Source: Gammaproteobacteria bacterium
GTDB taxonomy: Bacteria > Pseudomonadota > Gammaproteobacteria > Pseudomonadales > Azotimanducaceae
Assembly: GCA_003228415.1 (NCBI GenBank)
Contig: QIDL01000268.1
Location: 1-6,726, forward strand
Length of the DNA: 6,726 nt
Direction: 5' to 3'
Numbering within the stretch: the stretch's first letter is position 1; each line of letters starts with the position of its first letter. The position numbers were made by a program, and so were the translations under genes. This document shows positions 5,450 through 6,726 of this stretch, piece by piece. The notes under the pieces are model-generated. The model was not told where the DNA came from. It saw only the letters and a program-made list of their open reading frames with translations, and did no database searches.

Positions 5450-6402
5450 AAAACATGGCCACCGCTATCGTGCTCGTCGTCCTGATACTGCTTGGGATCG
5501 TCGCTTCTGAAGCCTTGTATGCGGTTTATGAAACCGAACGCGTCATCATTACACAGTTCGGTAAACCCATTGGCGATGTAATTGATGAAGCCGGCCTCAA
5601 AGCGAAGGTGCCGTTTATCCAGAAGGTCAATCGTATTGAAAAACGCATTCTGGTCTGGGACGGCGCGGCCAACGACATGCCGACGAAGGACAAGCTCTAC
5701 ATTACAGTAGATACTTTCGGACGCTGGCGGATCAAGGATCCGTTACAGTACTTCCTGCGCTTGCGGGATGAGCGTAGCGCACAATCGCGCCTGGAGGATA
5801 TTCTCGGCAGTGAAACGCGCAACGCCGTGGCGAAGCATGAACTTATCGAAATCATTCGTACCAGCAAAGATCGAACAGCCGAAGTCGACCCGCTGCTGGC
5901 CGATGTCGATGTCAGTACGCTGCTGCCAATCACGAAGGGCAGACAGGCCATCGAAAACGACATTCTCAAATCGGCCTCCGGGAAGCTTGCCGAGTTCGGC
6001 ATTGAACTCCTGGACATTCGATTCAAACGCATCAATTACAATGACAGTGTGCGCCAGAAAATCTACGCCCGAATGATCAGTGAGCGGGACCAGATCGCCG
6101 AACGCTTCCGTTCCGAAGGCGCAGGAGAAGCCGCCCGGATTAACGGCAATAAGGAGCGTGAATTGAAGAAGATTGTTTCCGAAGCATACCGGCAGATACA
6201 AACCATTCAAGGCGACGCCGATGCTGAAGCGACCGATATTTACGCGCGCAGCTACAATCAAACGCGTGCGGCTGCAGATTTTTACAAATTCGTGAAGACT
6301 CTGGACACCTACCGGTCCGTTATTGACTCGAACACCACGCTCATCTTGTCGACCGACAGTGATCTCATGGGCCTGATCAAGCAGATGGAGCCAGGCCAGT
6401 AG
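5446..6402 (+). CDS. hflC: HflC-type SPFH membrane protein (FtsH protease modulator)
   Basis: Partner of HflK in the FtsH-enclosing complex; 318 residues against 334 in E. coli. One N-terminal transmembrane helix (about 5-27) is followed by the SPFH domain: YETERVIITQFGKPIGDVIDE (28-48), KVPFIQKVNRIEKRILVWDG (54-73), PTKDKLYITVDTFGRWRI (79-96) and SETRNAVAKHELIEI (122-136). The helical part holds RINYNDSVRQKIYARMISERDQIAERFRSEG (195-225 region), EAYRQIQTIQGDADAEATDIYA (246-267) and the HflC-specific end FYKFVKTLDTYR (279-290) with NTTLILSTDSDL (296-307), which forms the cap of the cage. No second transmembrane segment is present. The ATG overlaps the hflK stop, and the pair is expected to be co-transcribed from the promoter at 4354-4385. 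No intrinsic terminator is clear after the stop; the GCCGA/TCGGC hairpin at 6440-6455 lacks a T-run. Confidence 0.94.
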   Translation: MKNMATAIVLVVLILLGIVASEALYAVYETERVIITQFGKPIGDVIDEAGLKAKVPFIQKVNRIEKRILVWDGAANDMPTKDKLYITVDTFGRWRIKDPLQYFLRLRDERSAQSRLEDILGSETRNAVAKHELIEIIRTSKDRTAEVDPLLADVDVSTLLPITKGRQAIENDILKSASGKLAEFGIELLDIRFKRINYNDSVRQKIYARMISERDQIAERFRSEGAGEAARINGNKERELKKIVSEAYRQIQTIQGDADAEATDIYARSYNQTRAAADFYKFVKTLDTYRSVIDSNTTLILSTDSDLMGLIKQMEPGQ

Positions 6403-6459
6403 TCACAGTTCGAAGGCCACTGCTGGCTGCTGCAGCGATGCCGAAATTTCTCGGCCGGA

Positions 6460-6579
6460 TGCTGATTTGCACCGCGAAAGAGCTTTTTGGCACCGCCGAT
6501 GGGCACAAAAGTTACTCAACGATGTTGACATCTACCGGAATCCGGGGCGCAAACAATGCCGACGGTGCAAATCGAAGCA
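6460..6579. repeat. Imperfect inverted repeat framing 120 bp after hflC
   Basis: GATTTGCACCG (6464-6474) is repeated as its exact reverse complement at 6563-6573, and the match extends outward as TGCT (6460-6463) against AGCA (6576-6579) after a two-base gap. The 120 bp framed this way have no coding content I can support and include a small palindrome (GATGT/ACATC, 6521-6532). Eleven exact bases at this distance could be chance. A miniature mobile element or a structured 3' end of the hflKC transcript are alternatives. No target-site duplication is evident. Confidence 0.35.
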
Positions 6580-6666
6580 CCTGCCGAATCGCATTGTCCT
6601 TATGAGCGGCATCGGAGAATCCTGCGACATGAGCCGCGCCAGACAGAAGCTAACGCGACTATATGA

Positions 6667-6695
6667 TTGACAAGGCAAGCGAATCATCGTATGTG
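6667..6695 (+). promoter_or_regulatory. Candidate sigma-70 promoter pointing off the right edge
   Basis: A perfect TTGACA (6667-6672) is followed, after exactly 17 bp, by TATGTG (6690-6695), which keeps only the TAT of the -10 consensus. If used, it would start transcription close to the window's right edge, into a gene not shown. It overlaps the short open frame from 6663, so at most one of the two is likely real. Confidence 0.25.
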
Positions 6696-6726
6696 AGCGT
6701 AGCGCGGGTGCCTGCTCCGGTGTCAT

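Larger units (their letters stand above)
6403..6726. other. Region after hflC without a supported gene
   Basis: I see no convincing gene in these 324 bases. A plus-strand frame from a TTG at 6467 to 6670 encodes 67 residues with one CRRC motif but no ribosome site or known family, and a minus-strand frame runs in from the right edge (to 6532) without recognisable content. A plus-strand ATG at 6663 opens a frame that is still open at the right edge after 21 codons; with no good ribosome site it is only a possible gene start. The stretch also has an imperfect inverted repeat (6460-6579) and a promoter-like element (6667-6695). Confidence 0.5.

Noticed and set aside
6440..6455. GCCGA/TCGGC hairpin after hflC as an intrinsic terminator
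   Set aside because: The stem is only five pairs and no T-run follows, so termination here is not supported.
6525..6530. Perfect TTGACA as a promoter -35
   Set aside because: No -10-like hexamer occurs 16-19 bp downstream; the sequence there is GC-rich.
6467..6670. Plus-strand frame of 67 residues with a CRRC motif after hflC
   Set aside because: It has a TTG start without a ribosome site, a single CxxC and basic low-complexity content; it also overlaps the inverted repeat. Not supportable as a gene.

Overview
The window looks like chromosomal DNA of a moderately GC-rich proteobacterium, most likely a gammaproteobacterium. The grounds are the AidB-type acyl-CoA dehydrogenase, the HflK/HflC pair, proteobacterial-looking codon use and strong Shine-Dalgarno sites. 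All genes I can support lie on the + strand. No rRNA, tRNA, CRISPR array, complete insertion sequence or phage gene is visible.

Layout. (1) Bases 2-409: the 3' part of a membrane methyltransferase of the isoprenylcysteine carboxyl methyltransferase/NnrU-like family, cut by the left edge. (2) 539-1171: a six-helix DUF998 membrane protein. (3) 1172-1508: a non-coding stretch with a good 21-bp dyad (1369-1389) and weak promoter-like elements. (4) 1509-4237: a probable transcription unit of a small exported or anchored protein of unknown function, a MerR-family regulator with two ligand-type cysteines, and an AidB-like acyl-CoA dehydrogenase 28 nt behind the regulator. (5) 4238-4462: a control region with a TATAAT promoter whose -35/-10 spacing is unusually long. 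(6) 4463-6402: an hflK-hflC pair overlapping by ATGA, of the short-HflK type rather than the E. coli type. (7) 6403-6726: no convincing gene; it holds an imperfect inverted repeat and a weak promoter-like element pointing off the right edge.

How the genes may work together. HflK and HflC are SPFH membrane proteins that form a cage around FtsH protease. Here they form a self-contained pair with their own promoter, and no hfq or hflX precedes them. The most interesting signal is regulatory. The pattern ACCT-N13-AGGT, the outer geometry of CueR/CadR-type MerR operators, was found only twice when I scanned the window by eye. Both copies are intergenic: one upstream of the small-protein/merR/aidB group, the other inside the 20-bp spacer of the hflK promoter. 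MerR activators characteristically act on promoters with 19-20 bp spacers. I therefore infer, without proof, that the local MerR protein may control both its own group and hflKC, joining an acyl-CoA dehydrogenase and a membrane-protease scaffold in one small stress or metabolite regulon.
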